From the NCBI RefSeq assembly GCF_018812025.1, contig NC_063054.1, forward strand, positions 34,899,396-34,963,395: a stretch of DNA of 64,000 bases, written 5' to 3'. Position numbers and translations under genes: made by a program. The DNA is from Megalobrama amblycephala (lineage: Eukaryota > Chordata > Actinopteri > Cypriniformes > Xenocyprididae). Of the stretch, positions 20,968-32,319 are shown piece by piece. Each line of letters opens with the position of its first letter. The stretch's first letter is position 1. The notes beneath the pieces are model-generated. The model had not been told where the DNA came from and did not search any database. It worked only from the letters and a program-made list of their open reading frames with translations.

Positions 20968-21827
20968 GCTGCAGAACCCAAAAAAGGTATGATTTTAGTA
21001 CACATACAATTTTACATAAATAAATTACATTGTTACATTTCCTAAGATAGAACTAAAGTGATATTTAACATCTTTTGTTTTTTGTTTTTCAGATGGGTAC
21101 TGCAGACTTCCCTCAAATATTAACATTATTTATCATAAATGAAAATTTTAAAATGCAGGAATATATTGATTATCTAGAAGAAAATTATTATCTTAAACAA
21201 ATGGTCAAAATTATAATTTATATAATGTTACATTTTCTTACTAATTATCTGGTAAATTTTTACCAAAAAAATACTAATAAGAAGTTAAACACAAATTATG
21301 TTCATGAGGATGCCAACATTACTAGAGTAATTCCAATTATTAATTCTCAATTATTGAAGAAGTTATTTCACAGATATAAGCATTTATTACTGGAAATATT
21401 ATTATTATTATTATTGGAAACTACTATTGATGAGCTAAAAGTATCAGAAAACAAAATAATTATGCAAATTCTAATTATAATATCAGAACTTATTATTAAT
21501 TATTTGGTCAATAAGTTTTACCAAAATAATTATAGTGATGATGTTGATGATAATGTCAATATACCAAGAGACATTCCTCAAAAATGGAAATTAAATCTTT
21601 TTGTTTTAAAAAAAATTTTGAGTTCATTTTTTACAATTATTGTTTCTTTAATACTGAATTTTACTATTGAGCAGGATTTATCACAAAAATTTTATTTTGC
21701 AATTGTCAAAATAATAATTTATGGAATATTAGGATTAGTAATCAATACTTATTCTTTGGCAAATTATTATTACCAAAAAAGTGATGATGATGAATCAAAA
21801 TTAGTTTCAATTAAAATTGAAATGTAA
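20968..21827 (+). CDS. AT-rich gene for a three-repeat hydrophobic protein, unknown function
   Basis: Gene model: 5' exon about 20968-20986, intron 20987-21092 (GTATGA...TTTTTCAG), coding exon 21093-21827 giving 244 residues from MGTADFPQIL; AATAAA follows at 21831 and 21906. The Met directly after the acceptor is chosen; six further in-frame codons upstream would lie in the intron. The protein has three tandem ~75-80 residue units (about 8-81, 82-162, 163-231). Each has two hydrophobic Leu/Ile-rich helices, the second ending in NYLVNFYQKN, NYLVNKFYQNN and ANYYYQKS; units 1 and 2 are followed by acidic linkers with EDANITRVIP and DDNVNIPRDIP. The helices could be membrane hairpins or a buried helical bundle. 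There is no signal peptide and no Cys. Composition (Ile, Asn, Lys, Tyr; A/T-ending codons) is unlike the TAAR genes. I recognise no family. Confidence 0.6.
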
Positions 21828-21839
21828 TAAAATAAAATA

Positions 21840-22360
21840 TTCTAGATGTAGAAAATATTCTATATAAAAGTAATAATTCTAAATTCTATGTAAAAGTAAT
21901 AATATAATAAAATATATTTATTTTTAAAATTATGGATTTATTGACTGTTTGTTTGGATTCTTGCTTACACAAAATGAAGAACAGTTACGGTAAAATAAAT
22001 CTATGACTATGTGAGCATATTAACATCTGCATGAACATTGCAGTGATGTGCACATCCATTAACAAGCAGTAATTGACTTTGCTGCTTACAGTTACATTCT
22101 ATAATAAAATTAATTTAATTTTATCAATTGTTATTTATTATTGACCCACTGTGCTGCAGAGTTAAGCTTCAACCATCTGAAAGCACCTGAAATTTAAAAC
22201 CCTGGAGCACCTGAAATTTAAAAGCTGAAGCAGGTTGGATTTAAACTTTGCAGTGCTCCAGGAGCAGGGATTTAAAAACTATTAAAATATTGAGAAAAAC
22301 TTGAGAACTTTCTATCTACAAATAATTGAGGGACAGCTGTAACACAATTGGCATGGTTAC
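21840..22360. other. AT-rich intergenic DNA
   Basis: Contains a short imperfect duplication, AGCACCTGAAATTTAAAA, at 22181 and again at 22205, and otherwise AT-rich sequence without supported features. Confidence 0.5.
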
Positions 22361-22387
22361 AGTTCTCTATAATGCCCATCGATCTGC

Positions 22388-24636
22388 AGCTACTGGAAGA
22401 GAGATCTTGTCTTGCCCACAACAACACCTTGTAAGTTGTTTAATATTATATAATAATAATTATAATAAAACATTGCAGGTGTTTTGTAGAATAACTCACA
22501 GCTAAATTGTATTAACTTTTTACCACATAAAATGATATTAAATAATTGTCACGTTCCACATGTAATTTTCAGGTGTTATAATTGTTGGTCTGGATCACGT
22601 GAAGGGGTGCAGAAATGGTTTTTAAAGCTTTGGTAAGAACTTTCAACACTTACTTAAATTATTAGTTAGTGTTTTAGACAGAAATGTTTTTAAAATGCCA
22701 CTTTAACTATTATTGTTCAGTAGGGTGTTCATTATTATTGTTCATTATAGGGACTCTTTTCACATTTAGAGGTTCTCAGAATCAGTATGGAGATAAAGGT
22801 TAGGACCATGATGTTTTAGTAGTATATAGCACACCATGAGTGTATATTAGCACTGCTTGTTTGTTTGCTTTTGGAATGAATATAGGCCTATTTGATTAAG
22901 ACAACGTAGTTGATTAAGACTAACATAGTAGGCTACTACAGTGATTGAACACATCCATAAAATTGCTGAGGAAATAATCAAGCTTTTAGGGTTATTCATT
23001 TTTAAACTTTTAAATTTACTTTTCATGGTTGAAGGGTCATCTCATTGAACCGAGTTTCTGAAAATGCTTATTATTGCATTTATAGACCGAACCTTTTCAA
23101 ATTGTTTAGTTTAATCAAAGTTATTCCCATAATTTATGCAAAGCATAGGAAAAAGATGGAGAGAACCCCACCCTCCACTGAGACCCACAAGGCCAGGGTA
23201 ATAGACAACGTGTATAGTGTATAAATGTACATTAAATGTTTTTTTTTTTTAAAGAATATATATATATCTATATATATATCTATATATATATATATATATA
23301 TATAGATAGATATAGATATATATATATTCCCTCCACTAATATTGGCACCCTTGGTGAATATGAGCAAAGGTGGCTGTGAAAATAAATCTGCATTGTTTAT
23401 CCATTTGATCTTTCTCATCAGAACTATATTCTTTGGTTTTTCTTATTGTGATGAATGATTAAGGGAATTTGGCCTTTGTGTTTCCTCATGTTTATACTCC
23501 TGTGGAACAGGAAGTCATGGCTGGACAATTTCATGTTCATGATCACCATGGTGTGCTAAAAAATGTAAATATGAATGGGAATATACTTCAGAGATATTTT
23601 ACTCAGAAGAATTTCCAGGGGTGCCAATAATTATGGCAAACATGTATCAGAGAAAAACATTTATTTCATAATGTGAGTTTCCCCCACTTTCAATTGTTTT
23701 ACTTCGATGACAGGTTAGAATTGTGTTAATTATTTTAATGAAAGATCAAAAGGATAAACAATGTAGATTTATTTTCACAGCCACCTTTGCTCATATTTAC
23801 TAAGGGTGCCAATATTTGTGGAGGGCACTGTATATAAAATTGATATATTAAAATGTTAATATTTGAAAAATAAGTGTACAAATCTTTATGTCTCTCTCTC
23901 ATGCAGAAAACTAGAAATGCCTCCAGACTGCATACTTTTGGGTCAAGACACAAAGAGGATCTCTCATCGAAAAATCTCTTCATTTTGCATACGCAAGCAA
24001 TGCAAAGTAAAATTAATCATTGCAACTGGCCACACAGAGATTGGCAACTGTCGTTGGTACAATTGGGCGGCCCTTACACAATCAAATATAACGGGTATGA
24101 ATATTATTTGAAGTGAAAGCATTTTCAATCAAATTATTTAAATTGTGTAGTAATTAAATGATTTTTGTTGAGTCTGTACATATGTAAATTTAAATGTGTC
24201 TAGTTACCATATAAATAGTGCTGTTTAAATAATATTTAAAAAAATATTTATTGCTGGCAGCCTATTGCAATCTTGTCAAAATGGGCTGTTCTTGAGATGA
24301 GTGTTTTGAAACACAGAAACATCAGAAACTTTGCAAAGATCAAATATCTTCAGTAAATTTTGATTTATATTCACAGAAACAAAATGGAAAAAATAGATTT
24401 ATACTCTCTTTCTCTCCAGGAACATAAAACCCATTGTCGCTGCTATTTCAAACCCCCCATCCGAAGACTTTGCTGTCCTCCCTGTCAGTCGAGACGCTGT
24501 GTGAGGGTGGTGGATATAAAAATGTTCATTCACAAGAGAAAAAAATACTCTAAATATAACACTCAACACACACAAAAAAAAAAAAACACTAAATGCCTAT
24601 GCCTAAAATAGTCCTTTTGGCTATTTTATGAATAAA
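22388..24636 (+). CDS. Candidate five-exon gene for a ~112-residue protein, unknown
   Basis: Inferred from splice signals and matching phases. Exon 1 about 22388-22430 (donor GTAAGT; TATAA at 22368 upstream). Exon 2 22573-22632 with ATG at 22615. Exon 3 22751-22798 (donor GTTAGG, weak). Exon 4 23907-24094. Exon 5 from 24420, stop TGA 24502-24504, AATAAA about 24631. Joined phases stay open through all coding exons. The product starts MVFKALGLFSHLEVL and ends PPSEDFAVLPVSRDAV. No domain recognised. Exon 4 is also open in a second frame (MPPDCILLGQDTKRI...), which would lead into a Cys-rich reading of exon 5 (HKTHCRCYF), so the true frame is uncertain. A mariner-type MITE lies in intron 3. Confidence 0.33.
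23258..23327. repeat. (TA)n/(TATC)n microsatellite
   Basis: AT dinucleotide run with GATA interruptions directly beside the left end of a mariner-type MITE, whose TA target is consistent with insertion in this tract. Confidence 0.85.
23328..23830. mobile_element. Tc1/mariner-type MITE
   Basis: ~90 bp inverted ends: CCCTCCACTAATATTGGCACC at the left and the complement of CAGTGCCCTCCACAAATATTGG at the right, then TATA. The inner arms (GAGCAAAGGTGGCTGTGAAAA) match as well. The ~500 bp body has no transposase. TA-flanked ends and the terminal sequence fit a Tc1/mariner-derived element. Confidence 0.78.
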
Positions 24637-24639
24637 TGA

Positions 24640-25560
24640 TGAATAAATCAACATGGCAATGTGTCTGTGGCTATTTTTTCACTACTAGGCTTCTAAAAGA
24701 GAAGGTTTTTTAAATTGCATTTGTACATTTATACAGCTTAGGGATAAGTTGTATATATAGCCTATTCAAAACTAATTTTATTAGCAGCAGATAAATATAG
24801 CAAAAAAACAAAACAAAAAAACAAACAAAAAAATAACATAAAACTGAAATACAGAGATAAAGGAAGTGAAACCATAGTTATCCATGTTACCCATTACCCT
24901 TAACCATAGGTTTTTCTTTGTCACTTTCTTACCCTTTTTGGTCCAGGAGATGATCCAAATCATATTGTTTTAATCAGTGGACAGAGAAAGATATTGATAG
25001 CATTCTGTTGTTTTAACAGATACATTCAAAGTATCATATATTTTCCAATCCACCAGATGGAAAAAAAGACTTTTACATTCATAATTTTGTCAAACATTAC
25101 TCTAAATAGCCACAACATTAAAATCACTGACAGGTAAAGTGAATAACTTTGATTATAGGCTTATCATTACAATGGCACCTGTCGAGGGGTAAGACATATT
25201 AGGAAGCAAGGTGGTTAGTAACTATCAAGATTGGTGCAAGGAAGGACAACCAGTGAGTCAGTGTCACTGATGCACATGAGTAATGAAGACTAGCCTGTCC
25301 AGTCATACTTTAGTTTTAGTATCTGAATCAAAATAACACACTTCCCTTTGTTTTTCTCACCCAAAGTTGATATTTCAGTCTTGTCCTGATTCAATTTTAA
25401 AACAATATTGTCTAGCATTTGGGATGGTTAGACTGGAGAGGAAAATGCATGCCATATCAAATAATTTCTTACAATAGCATTAACATGTTTACATTTAATA
25501 AACTAAATTATAATTATTTATTAATAGACTAGCATTAAAAGATGCATAAAAGTTAATATG
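24640..25560. other. Intergenic, with an old repeat fragment at 25125-25330
   Basis: AT-rich DNA with A/C simple sequence at 24800-24840. The stretch 25125-25330 (GTAAAGTGAATAACTTTG ... CAATGGCACCTGTCGAGGGG) resembles a dispersed vertebrate transposon remnant; I do not assign it. Confidence 0.4.
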
Positions 25561-25567
25561 ACAATAT

Positions 25568-26607
25568 TCATTCAAGTATCAAGGTGTTTGAGTCATTGAA
25601 GCCACAGAGATAAGTGGATATGAGAATCTTAAAAGCCTTCTGAAAGCGAGGGTAGAAAAAACCATAGATCAGTGAATTACAGGTGGAGTTAAAGTATCCA
25701 AACCAAACCAAACCAAAGCATCAAAAACATCACCAGGAGTCATAAAATTGAGGAAAGGATCAACAGCAGTGGCGGTAAAAAAAGGCAGCCAGCAGAGATA
25801 AAAAACACCCATGACAATGGCCAGAGTTTTAGCTGCTTTTCCTTCTCTTTGAGCAGAGCTTTGGCTCTTCAACCCTCCTGCTGCTGGCACAGTCACTCTT
25901 TCTGACATAACCTTTGCATGTTTTCTTGCAACACAGAAAATTTTCATATACAGAGAGCTCATGATTGTTCCGGGAAGGAAGAATGTGAGAAGTGAGCAAA
26001 TAAGACCCCACTGTTTGTTAAATAACAGAACACAACTTCCCACACAGTAAACCTGCATGATAAATGACTCCGAGCCAAGTGTGTTCACCCCTGAAAACAC
26101 AATAGAAAAACTGTAGAGAAATGCAAACATCCATGCGAAAGTACTAAATACAGCCACAGTGTTGTTTGTGACCCTCATTTTGTACCTTAAAGGATCACAA
26201 ATGGCCCAGTACCTGTCCACAGATATTAACCCGAGATGCATTTTAGAAGAAATGCTGAAGGTCATGTCCAAACTAGAATGCACTTTACACACAAAATCTC
26301 CCAGATACCAGCAGCCTTCAACAGATCGCACCATGCTGTACGGCATGACAAAAGAGCCCAGCAGACGATCACAAGCTGCCAGAGATTGAACAATCATGTG
26401 AGTTGGAGACTGCAGCTGTTTGAAGTGAGAGATGGAGATGATGATCAGCAGATTCCCAAAAACTGTTGTGAGGATCATCAGCACCATGAAAGCATACATT
26501 GCCACTTTAAGGACAGCAAGACGATGAGCTCTTGGACAGGAGTCTGGCAGGAGTGGATAGCAGAGAAACACATTCTCAGAGTAAACGTCTGTTTCATTTG
26601 AAATCAT
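25568..26607 (-). pseudogene. taar: TAAR-like receptor pseudogene 1 (5-bp duplication in TM7)
   Basis: Trace amine-associated receptor copy that starts MISNETDVYSENVFLCYPLL, with TM3 Asp in HSSLDMTF, DRYWAICDPLRY and CWLPFF. At about 25700-25712 the run AACCAAACCAAACCAAAG has one extra CAAAC relative to the paralogues, shifting the frame in TM7 before NSTCN; translation would end about 20 residues later. The remaining TM7 and tail are present in the other frame and end ...SNTLILE. With 5 bases subtracted, the length is exactly 345 codons, so this is the only disabling change seen. TM3 also has Lys in ISSKMHLGL where the paralogues have Ile or Met. It is the most divergent copy of the array. 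Confidence 0.88.
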
Positions 26608-26828
26608 CACGTCTGCCCCAGATAATGACTTATATGCAGGAATAAAATACAGTATTAATTTGGTAAATGTAAAAAGACACACAAAAATTGACCAAATTGA
26701 GCTCAGAATTATTTCATAAATAATGATACGGTAAAGACAAATATCCAAAGAAAGATGAATATAAATACAGTACATGCCCACACAATATAGACTAATTTGT
26801 TAACTGGACTCAGAGCAGTTCAGTCTTG

Positions 26829-26890
26829 TTCATATATACTCTCAGATTTGAGGTAACCCCCTACAACTGTCCATGTAACCCATAGTTACA
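26829..26890 (-). promoter_or_regulatory. Conserved TAAR promoter block, gene 1
   Basis: Read on the minus strand: GTAACTATGGGTTAC palindrome, GGGGGTTACCTC and GAGAGTATATATG, ~230 bp upstream of the ATG. The same order of words precedes all other TAAR copies in the window. Confidence 0.65.
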
Positions 26891-27088
26891 AAAACAACAT
26901 GAACTCAAGAGATTAAAATGAAAATAAAAAACTTTCTGTCCTGTAATGGAGGTTAAGGTTGCCCCCTAGCTCCTGAAAGATATTACTAAACGGGGTTGGG
27001 GACATTTTTATTTATTGGTTTAAAAAGTAGTAAAATAGGACTTATTCATTAAATTGTTTATATCATTGTAGTATTGGAGTGACCACTA

Positions 27089-27089
<1 letters not shown>

Positions 27090-27130
<41 letters not shown>

Positions 27131-27131
27131 T
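27090..27131. repeat. (TC)n(AC)n compound microsatellite
   Basis: About 14 TC units followed by CACACACACACA. Confidence 0.9.
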
Positions 27132-27249
27132 ACAATCCATCCCTTTATATAGGCTACCTAAAATAGTGTCTTTGGAGGGCACTGAAGTGTTTAATCATTT
27201 TCAACATATATTTTTAATAAAAATAACTCTATAAATGTGTTCCAAATGA

Positions 27250-27420
27250 CACTTCCCAGATAGCAACTTTGTGCCGGCCCAAATCCAGCCCACATCTGCC
27301 ATGCGTGGTATGATGATCTGGGCCACATATGGTGAGCCACAAGCAGGCCATAACAATGCCACATGTCAGCCAAGATCAAAGAAATAAACCAAAACTGGAC
27401 CTTATCTGAGCCACAACTTT
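27250..27420. repeat. Old interspersed repeat fragment
   Basis: GATAGCAACTTTGTGCCGGC followed by repeats of GCCACAxGxxx-like words; GC-richer than its surroundings and of a type I recall as common in cyprinid intergenic DNA. No open frame of note. Confidence 0.35.
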
Positions 27421-27429
27421 GTATATATT

Positions 27430-27708
27430 TGTGACGAGCAGGGCGGGTGAGAGCCGTGAGGGAACGGCCTTGAATCTCTCACAGAGGAGCTCCGGAAGCA
27501 TAAAAGGAGGAACAACGACAGTGAAGGACGAGAGAGGACCAGGCCTGGACTTTATTTGATGTTTTATTATGTTTGTGTGACCGACAGACGTCCGTGAGGG
27601 TCTGCCGGCATTACTGTAGTTTTGTTCTTTGTTTATTTTATATTAAAGTTATGTTGAATGTTTGCCGGTTCCCGCCTCCTTCTTCCCATACATAAAAACT
27701 ATGTTACA
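27430..27708 (+). mobile_element. Solo LTR (TGTGACGAG...GTTACA)
   Basis: Begins TG and ends CA (TGTGACGAGCAGGGC ... CTATGTTACA), flanked on both sides by ATATT as a 5-bp target duplication. A second copy of the family is at 50008-50338. No internal retrotransposon sequence adjoins it, so it is the product of LTR-LTR recombination. Confidence 0.75.
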
Positions 27709-27954
27709 ATATTATTTATAGAATCATCTTAGCATTAACAAGCCTGTTAACAAGCAGAATCACTGAAGGAAAAAAGAGAACAGAAATAAACAAAATTAAC
27801 CATCATTGAAAACTTACAGTGAAACAAAGCTAGTCATCATTAAAATCTTGTAATGGAAACAAACCGTCTTTGAAATCTCATAAAAGAACAAAACCCACCA
27901 TCATTAAAATCTCGGAATAGAAAAAAACGGAATAGTCCATCTTTGAAATCTTGT

Positions 27955-28183
27955 AAAGCCGGGAACACATTTAATGACTTGCTAAAACATTCTAAGACTG
28001 TGCTCAACAGACAGCGATTGTTTCCTGCGACTGAAGCAGATTTAAATACTTACACATGGAATTTGAACACCAACTGAACGCAACTGGCTCTAACTGGACG
28101 CATTTGAGCGAGATCAGTCATAAGTATCAATTTACATTCATAATCGGCCTTACAATCGTTAAGTTTGTGCACGGCTTTAAGGA
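27955..28183. mobile_element. Small MITE-like insertion in the minisatellite
   Basis: Ends TAAAGCCGGGAACACA and TTTGTGCACGGCTTTA are imperfect inverted copies enclosing ~200 bp without repeat units. The target duplication is not clear. Confidence 0.45.
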
Positions 28184-28784
28184 ACAAAACAGACTGTCAT
28201 TGAAATCTCGCAACAAAACAAAAATGGACGTTATTAAAATCTTATAACCCAGCAAAACCGACTGTTATTGAAATCTCAAAAAGGAATATAACCAACTGTC
28301 ATTAAAATCTTGTAAAAGAACAAAACATACCTTATTGAGATCTCGTAACTGAACAAAACTGACTGTCATTGAGATCTTGTAACCGAACAAAATCAGCCAT
28401 CACTGAAATCTCATAATCGAATAAAACAGACGTCACTGAAATCTTGTAAAACCGATTGACACTGAAAACCAACCGTCACTGAGATCTCATAACCCAGCAA
28501 AATAGGCCTTCATTGAAATCTCATAAAAGAACAAAACATACCGTATTGAGTTCTCGTAACTGAACAAATGAAAATTTGACTGAATGACAATGAAAACTGA
28601 ACGCCATTTAAATCTTGTAATGAAACAAAACTGATCATCATTTAAATATCCTAACAAAACAAAACCAAATGTCTTTGAAATCTTGTAAAATAAAAAACAA
28701 ATCCCAACCGTCATTGAAATCTCATAACAAAACAAAACCGTCAACCACTGAGATCTCGTAAAGGAACAAAAATGAAAGCTCTAG

Positions 28785-29140
28785 AGTAAGTTCTGCCAGG
28801 AAGACTCAATGTTACGCCACCTATTAGTTTAGATCTACCCAATCATTATCTTACACTTGGAGTTTAAAAGATTGCTGACACATGTTTGAGTCCACAGATG
28901 CTGACGCCAGCCTTCACCTCCATCCTCCCCACCACCACCAAGATGGTCCCTGTCCATACCTCCCAGGGGGCCGGCTATGCCCCTGCCTTCATCTTCAGGC
29001 AGGAAATGCAGAGTCCACAACCTTTTAGGATATGAGCTATGGACGGGGCCTATGCCAAAGAACTTTCTTACAATATTTTGCTTGCTGATTGTTAATAAAT
29101 ATTGTTACGTTATCTTGCCTCTTGAGTCTTTCTGGTAGAA
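28785..29140. other. Non-repeat segment inside the minisatellite
   Basis: GC-richer DNA with a pyrimidine-rich stretch (28915-28945) and ending near AATAAATATTGTTACG. It resembles part of an LTR or gene 3' end but cannot be assigned. Confidence 0.3.
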
Positions 29141-29240
29141 CTGACAGTCATTGAAATCTCATAACCAAACAAATCCGACCATAACTAAAATCTTATAAAG
29201 GAACAAAACTGACCATCATTGAAATCTCATAACCAAAACA

Positions 29241-29664
29241 AAATGGCATAATGGAACAAAACTGAACAGAAGATTAAAAAAAAAAAAAAATTCTAAGATG
29301 ACACACAAAGACATCAAGAATTATCACATGAATCTCAACAAAGGTGACGATCAAAAGTGTCATACCGCAGTGCATGCCGGGAACAATATTACAAAACTAT
29401 TTTCAAAATTATTAGTACAAAATTATTTTCTTTAATTCTAACTATTTGCTTTTATTTTTTGCTGTGGTTTTTGTTCTGTCTTTTTGTGATGTCCAGAGTT
29501 GATCTGCCTGAATATTTTGTTGTCACCATTGTTGAGATTCATATGCTGATTGCCCATATCTGTGTTTATTCGTTCTAATGTGTCAGGGGAGTGTTCTTAA
29601 AACACTAATCAAAGTAATATCACACCTTCTGTTCTCTTCTTTTTAAACAATGTCAAAAGATGGA
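29241..29664. other. Intergenic
   Basis: Includes CATCAAGAATTATCACATG...CTCAACAAAGGTG (29309-29345), closely similar to 36735-36765 upstream of TAAR gene 2, so it is either a dispersed repeat or a displaced part of the TAAR upstream unit. Confidence 0.4.
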
Positions 29665-30074
29665 TTAAAGGTGCTAAAGAGGATCTTTTCGTCAACTGAG
29701 AAACCAAAGACTGTTAGTGAGTTTTTTAAATGAGCGCATGCGTAAGAACAACCCCCCTCCTTCACAGCTCATTTCGAGGGAAAGCCTCCCAAAACTCGTG
29801 CACGAGTATTGGAACACGAGTGTTTACCACCAGCATTCGCTGTGTCGTGTTAGTGGATTCATTATGTCGGACTCACCGCAGGTAACTCATAATCTGCAGT
29901 TGTTACTCCTGTCTCCTGACAAAAACATTGCATGTGGCGCCTGTAGAGTGTGTAAAGTTACTGGAGAGCGCAGCCGCGCATGTCTCGCACAAGGAACGTA
30001 ATGGCAGTGATTGACAAGCCAGAGGGCTAATCATTTACGCAATGATTTTTAAGGCCCTACCTTAAAAATTCCAC

Positions 30075-32270
30075 CGTCAATTCCACCTGTTCCTCAAAGC
30101 AGAAAAGTGCTCCTTCCATCAGTCTACAGTATCATTCCTGGGATACATCATTGACCACAGTGGCATCCGGATGGACGAGAGGAAGGTGGAATCCATCACC
30201 ACCTGGCCAGAACCCACAACCATCAAAGAACTACAATGCTTCCTTGGATTCGCTAACGTCTACCGCCGGTTTATCAAGAACTACAGCTCCATCACTCATC
30301 CTCTCACCAGTCTACTCAGAAATAAGCCCAAGTCTCTGTCCTGGACACCAGCTGCCACCAACGCCTTCAACTGCCTCAAGGAAGCCTTCACTACCGCTCC
30401 CTTACTCGTCCACCCCGATCCAGAGCTGCCCTTCATTGTGGAGGTGGACGCCTCTACCACCGGAGTGGGAGCGGTGTTGTCACAGCAGCAGGGGACTCCA
30501 AGTAGACTCCATCCATGCACCTTCTTCTCCCGCAAGCTCAGCCTGGCGGAAGTCAACTACGACATCGGTGACAGGGAACTCCTCGCTGTGAAGCTTGCTC
30601 TGGAAGAGTGGAGGCATTGGCTGGAGGGAGCCAAGCATGCGTTCCTGGTCCTTACAGATCATAAAAACCTTGAATATCTCCGTGCCGCCAAAAGGTTGAA
30701 ACCAAGACAAGCTCGTTGGGCCATGTTCTTCTCTCGGTTCAACTACACCATTTCCTATCGACCCGGCTCAAAGAATGTAAAAGGGGATGCTCTCTCCCGT
30801 CTTCATGCTCCTGAAGAGAAGTCGGAAGAACCTGGGCCTATCATCCCGAGCTCTCTCATTGTAAGCCCTATCACATGGTCAGAAAAGACCATTCCCTCCT
30901 CCAATGCCTCCACGAACCCTCCGCTGGGCTGTCCACCTGGCTTGCTTTACATCACCCGGACACGACGAACTCCAACTTTCCACTCAGCTCACACGTCACT
31001 AGGCACTGGTCACCCGGGGGTCAATGAAACCCTCTCATTGCTAAAAGAACGCTTCTGATGGCCAGGGATGGCAGCCGATGTCAGAAGGTACGTGCAGGGC
31101 TGCAGGGAGTGCGCCATCTCCAAAAGTCCACTTAATCTGCCAGCCAGGAAACTCCTTCCTCTGCCCGTTCCCAACCGACCTTGGTCACACCTAGGAGTGG
31201 ATTTCATAACGGACCTTCCTGCTTCCGACGGAAATACCTGCATCCTAGTCATCATAGATCGTTTCTCCAAATCCTGTTGTCTCATTCCACTGAGAGGGTT
31301 ACCTACAGCCATGGAAACTGCAGAACTGCTATTCAATCACGTGTTCAGGTATTTCGGAATCCCAGAGGACATTGTATCCGACAGAGGACCCCAGTTCATC
31401 TCTCGAGTATGGAAGGCTTTCCACTCGCTCCTAGGTGTGGCCGTCAGTCTAACATCGGGGTACCATCCGCAGTCGAACGGGCAGACAGAGAGGAAGGTCC
31501 AGGAGATCGGCCGCTTCCTCCGTACCTTCTGTCATGACCACCAGGACTCTTGGAACCAGTATTTGGGTTGGGCTGAGTATGCCCAGAACTCTCTCCGGCA
31601 GTCGACTACAGGACTCACTCCATTCCAGTGCATACTCGGCTACCAACCGCCACTGTTCCCCTGGACCGGGGAACCATCTAACGTTCCGGTGGTGGATTAC
31701 TGGTTCCGAGAGAGCGAGCGGGTCTGGGACTCAGCCCACCACCAGTTGCAACGAGCATGGCAGCGGACCTGCGGCGCTCCAACACCCCTGTCTTCCAGCC
31801 CGGACAGAAGGTATGGCTGTCGACACGGGACATCAGACTGCGTCTGCCCTGCAAGAAGCTGAGTCTCAGGTTCATTGGCCCATTTCCCATCATCAAGCAG
31901 ATCAACCCGGTCACATACCAACTTCAACTTCCACAAGGGTATCGTATTCACCCAACTTTCCACGTCTCACTCCTCAAGCCTTATCACCCTTCTGTTCTCT
32001 CCACAGGGAGGAGAGAACAGACGTGACTCCCGCCGAACCCCCCCTTTTACTCATCCTGGAAGACGGTGCAGCATACAAGGTCCACGAGATCTTGGACTCC
32101 TGGCGCCGTGGTGGTCAGCTGGAGTACCTGGTCGATTGGGAAGGCTATAGCCCTGAGGAACGTTCCTGGGTTCCAAGAAACGACATCCTTGATCCCAACC
32201 TACTTCAAACTTTCCACGACAGTCACCCTGATAGACCGGCACCGCGAGGAAGAGGACGACCACCACGACG
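30075..32270 (+). pseudogene. Gypsy pol, distal part: RT end, RNase H, integrase, chromodomain
   Basis: Begins in the RT thumb/connection ([19 protein letters not shown]), then RNase H with [24 protein letters not shown] and [10 protein letters not shown]. The integrase zinc region ([10 protein letters not shown] ... CRECAISK) is cut by a stop at 31056-31058 where the family has Trp. The integrase core shows [18 protein letters not shown] and [11 protein letters not shown], the D, D and E of the catalytic triad. The frame shifts near 31600-31760 and again before the chromodomain ([22 protein letters not shown], about 32085-32150). Basic tail [11 protein letters not shown]. Inactive from stops and shifts. 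Confidence 0.87.
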
Positions 32271-32319
32271 TCGGGGTCCTCGGCCCTCAGGAGCGGGCCG
32301 TGGGGGGGGGAGAGAACAG

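Larger units (their letters stand above)
27795..29240. repeat. Degenerate ~31-bp minisatellite array
   Basis: Repeated units of the type GAAATCTCGTAA/AACAAAACCGACCGTCATT recur about every 30-33 bp across 27795-27955, 28190-28775 and 29145-29240, with many substitutions. Two unrelated segments interrupt the array: a MITE-like piece (27955-28183) and a non-repeated segment (28785-29140). Confidence 0.8.

Noticed and set aside
23863..24111. Single-exon reading MKNKCTNLYVSLSCRK... as a small secreted protein, or a growth-factor-like Cys-rich reading with the next exon
   Set aside because: The similarity to VEGF-type SNIT and CxC words is too short to trust, and the splice phases of neighbouring exons favour another frame; kept only as an alternative in the gene model.
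27795..29240. CRISPR-like repeat array
   Set aside because: Units are contiguous and degenerate with no unique spacers of constant size, and the DNA is vertebrate; it is a minisatellite.
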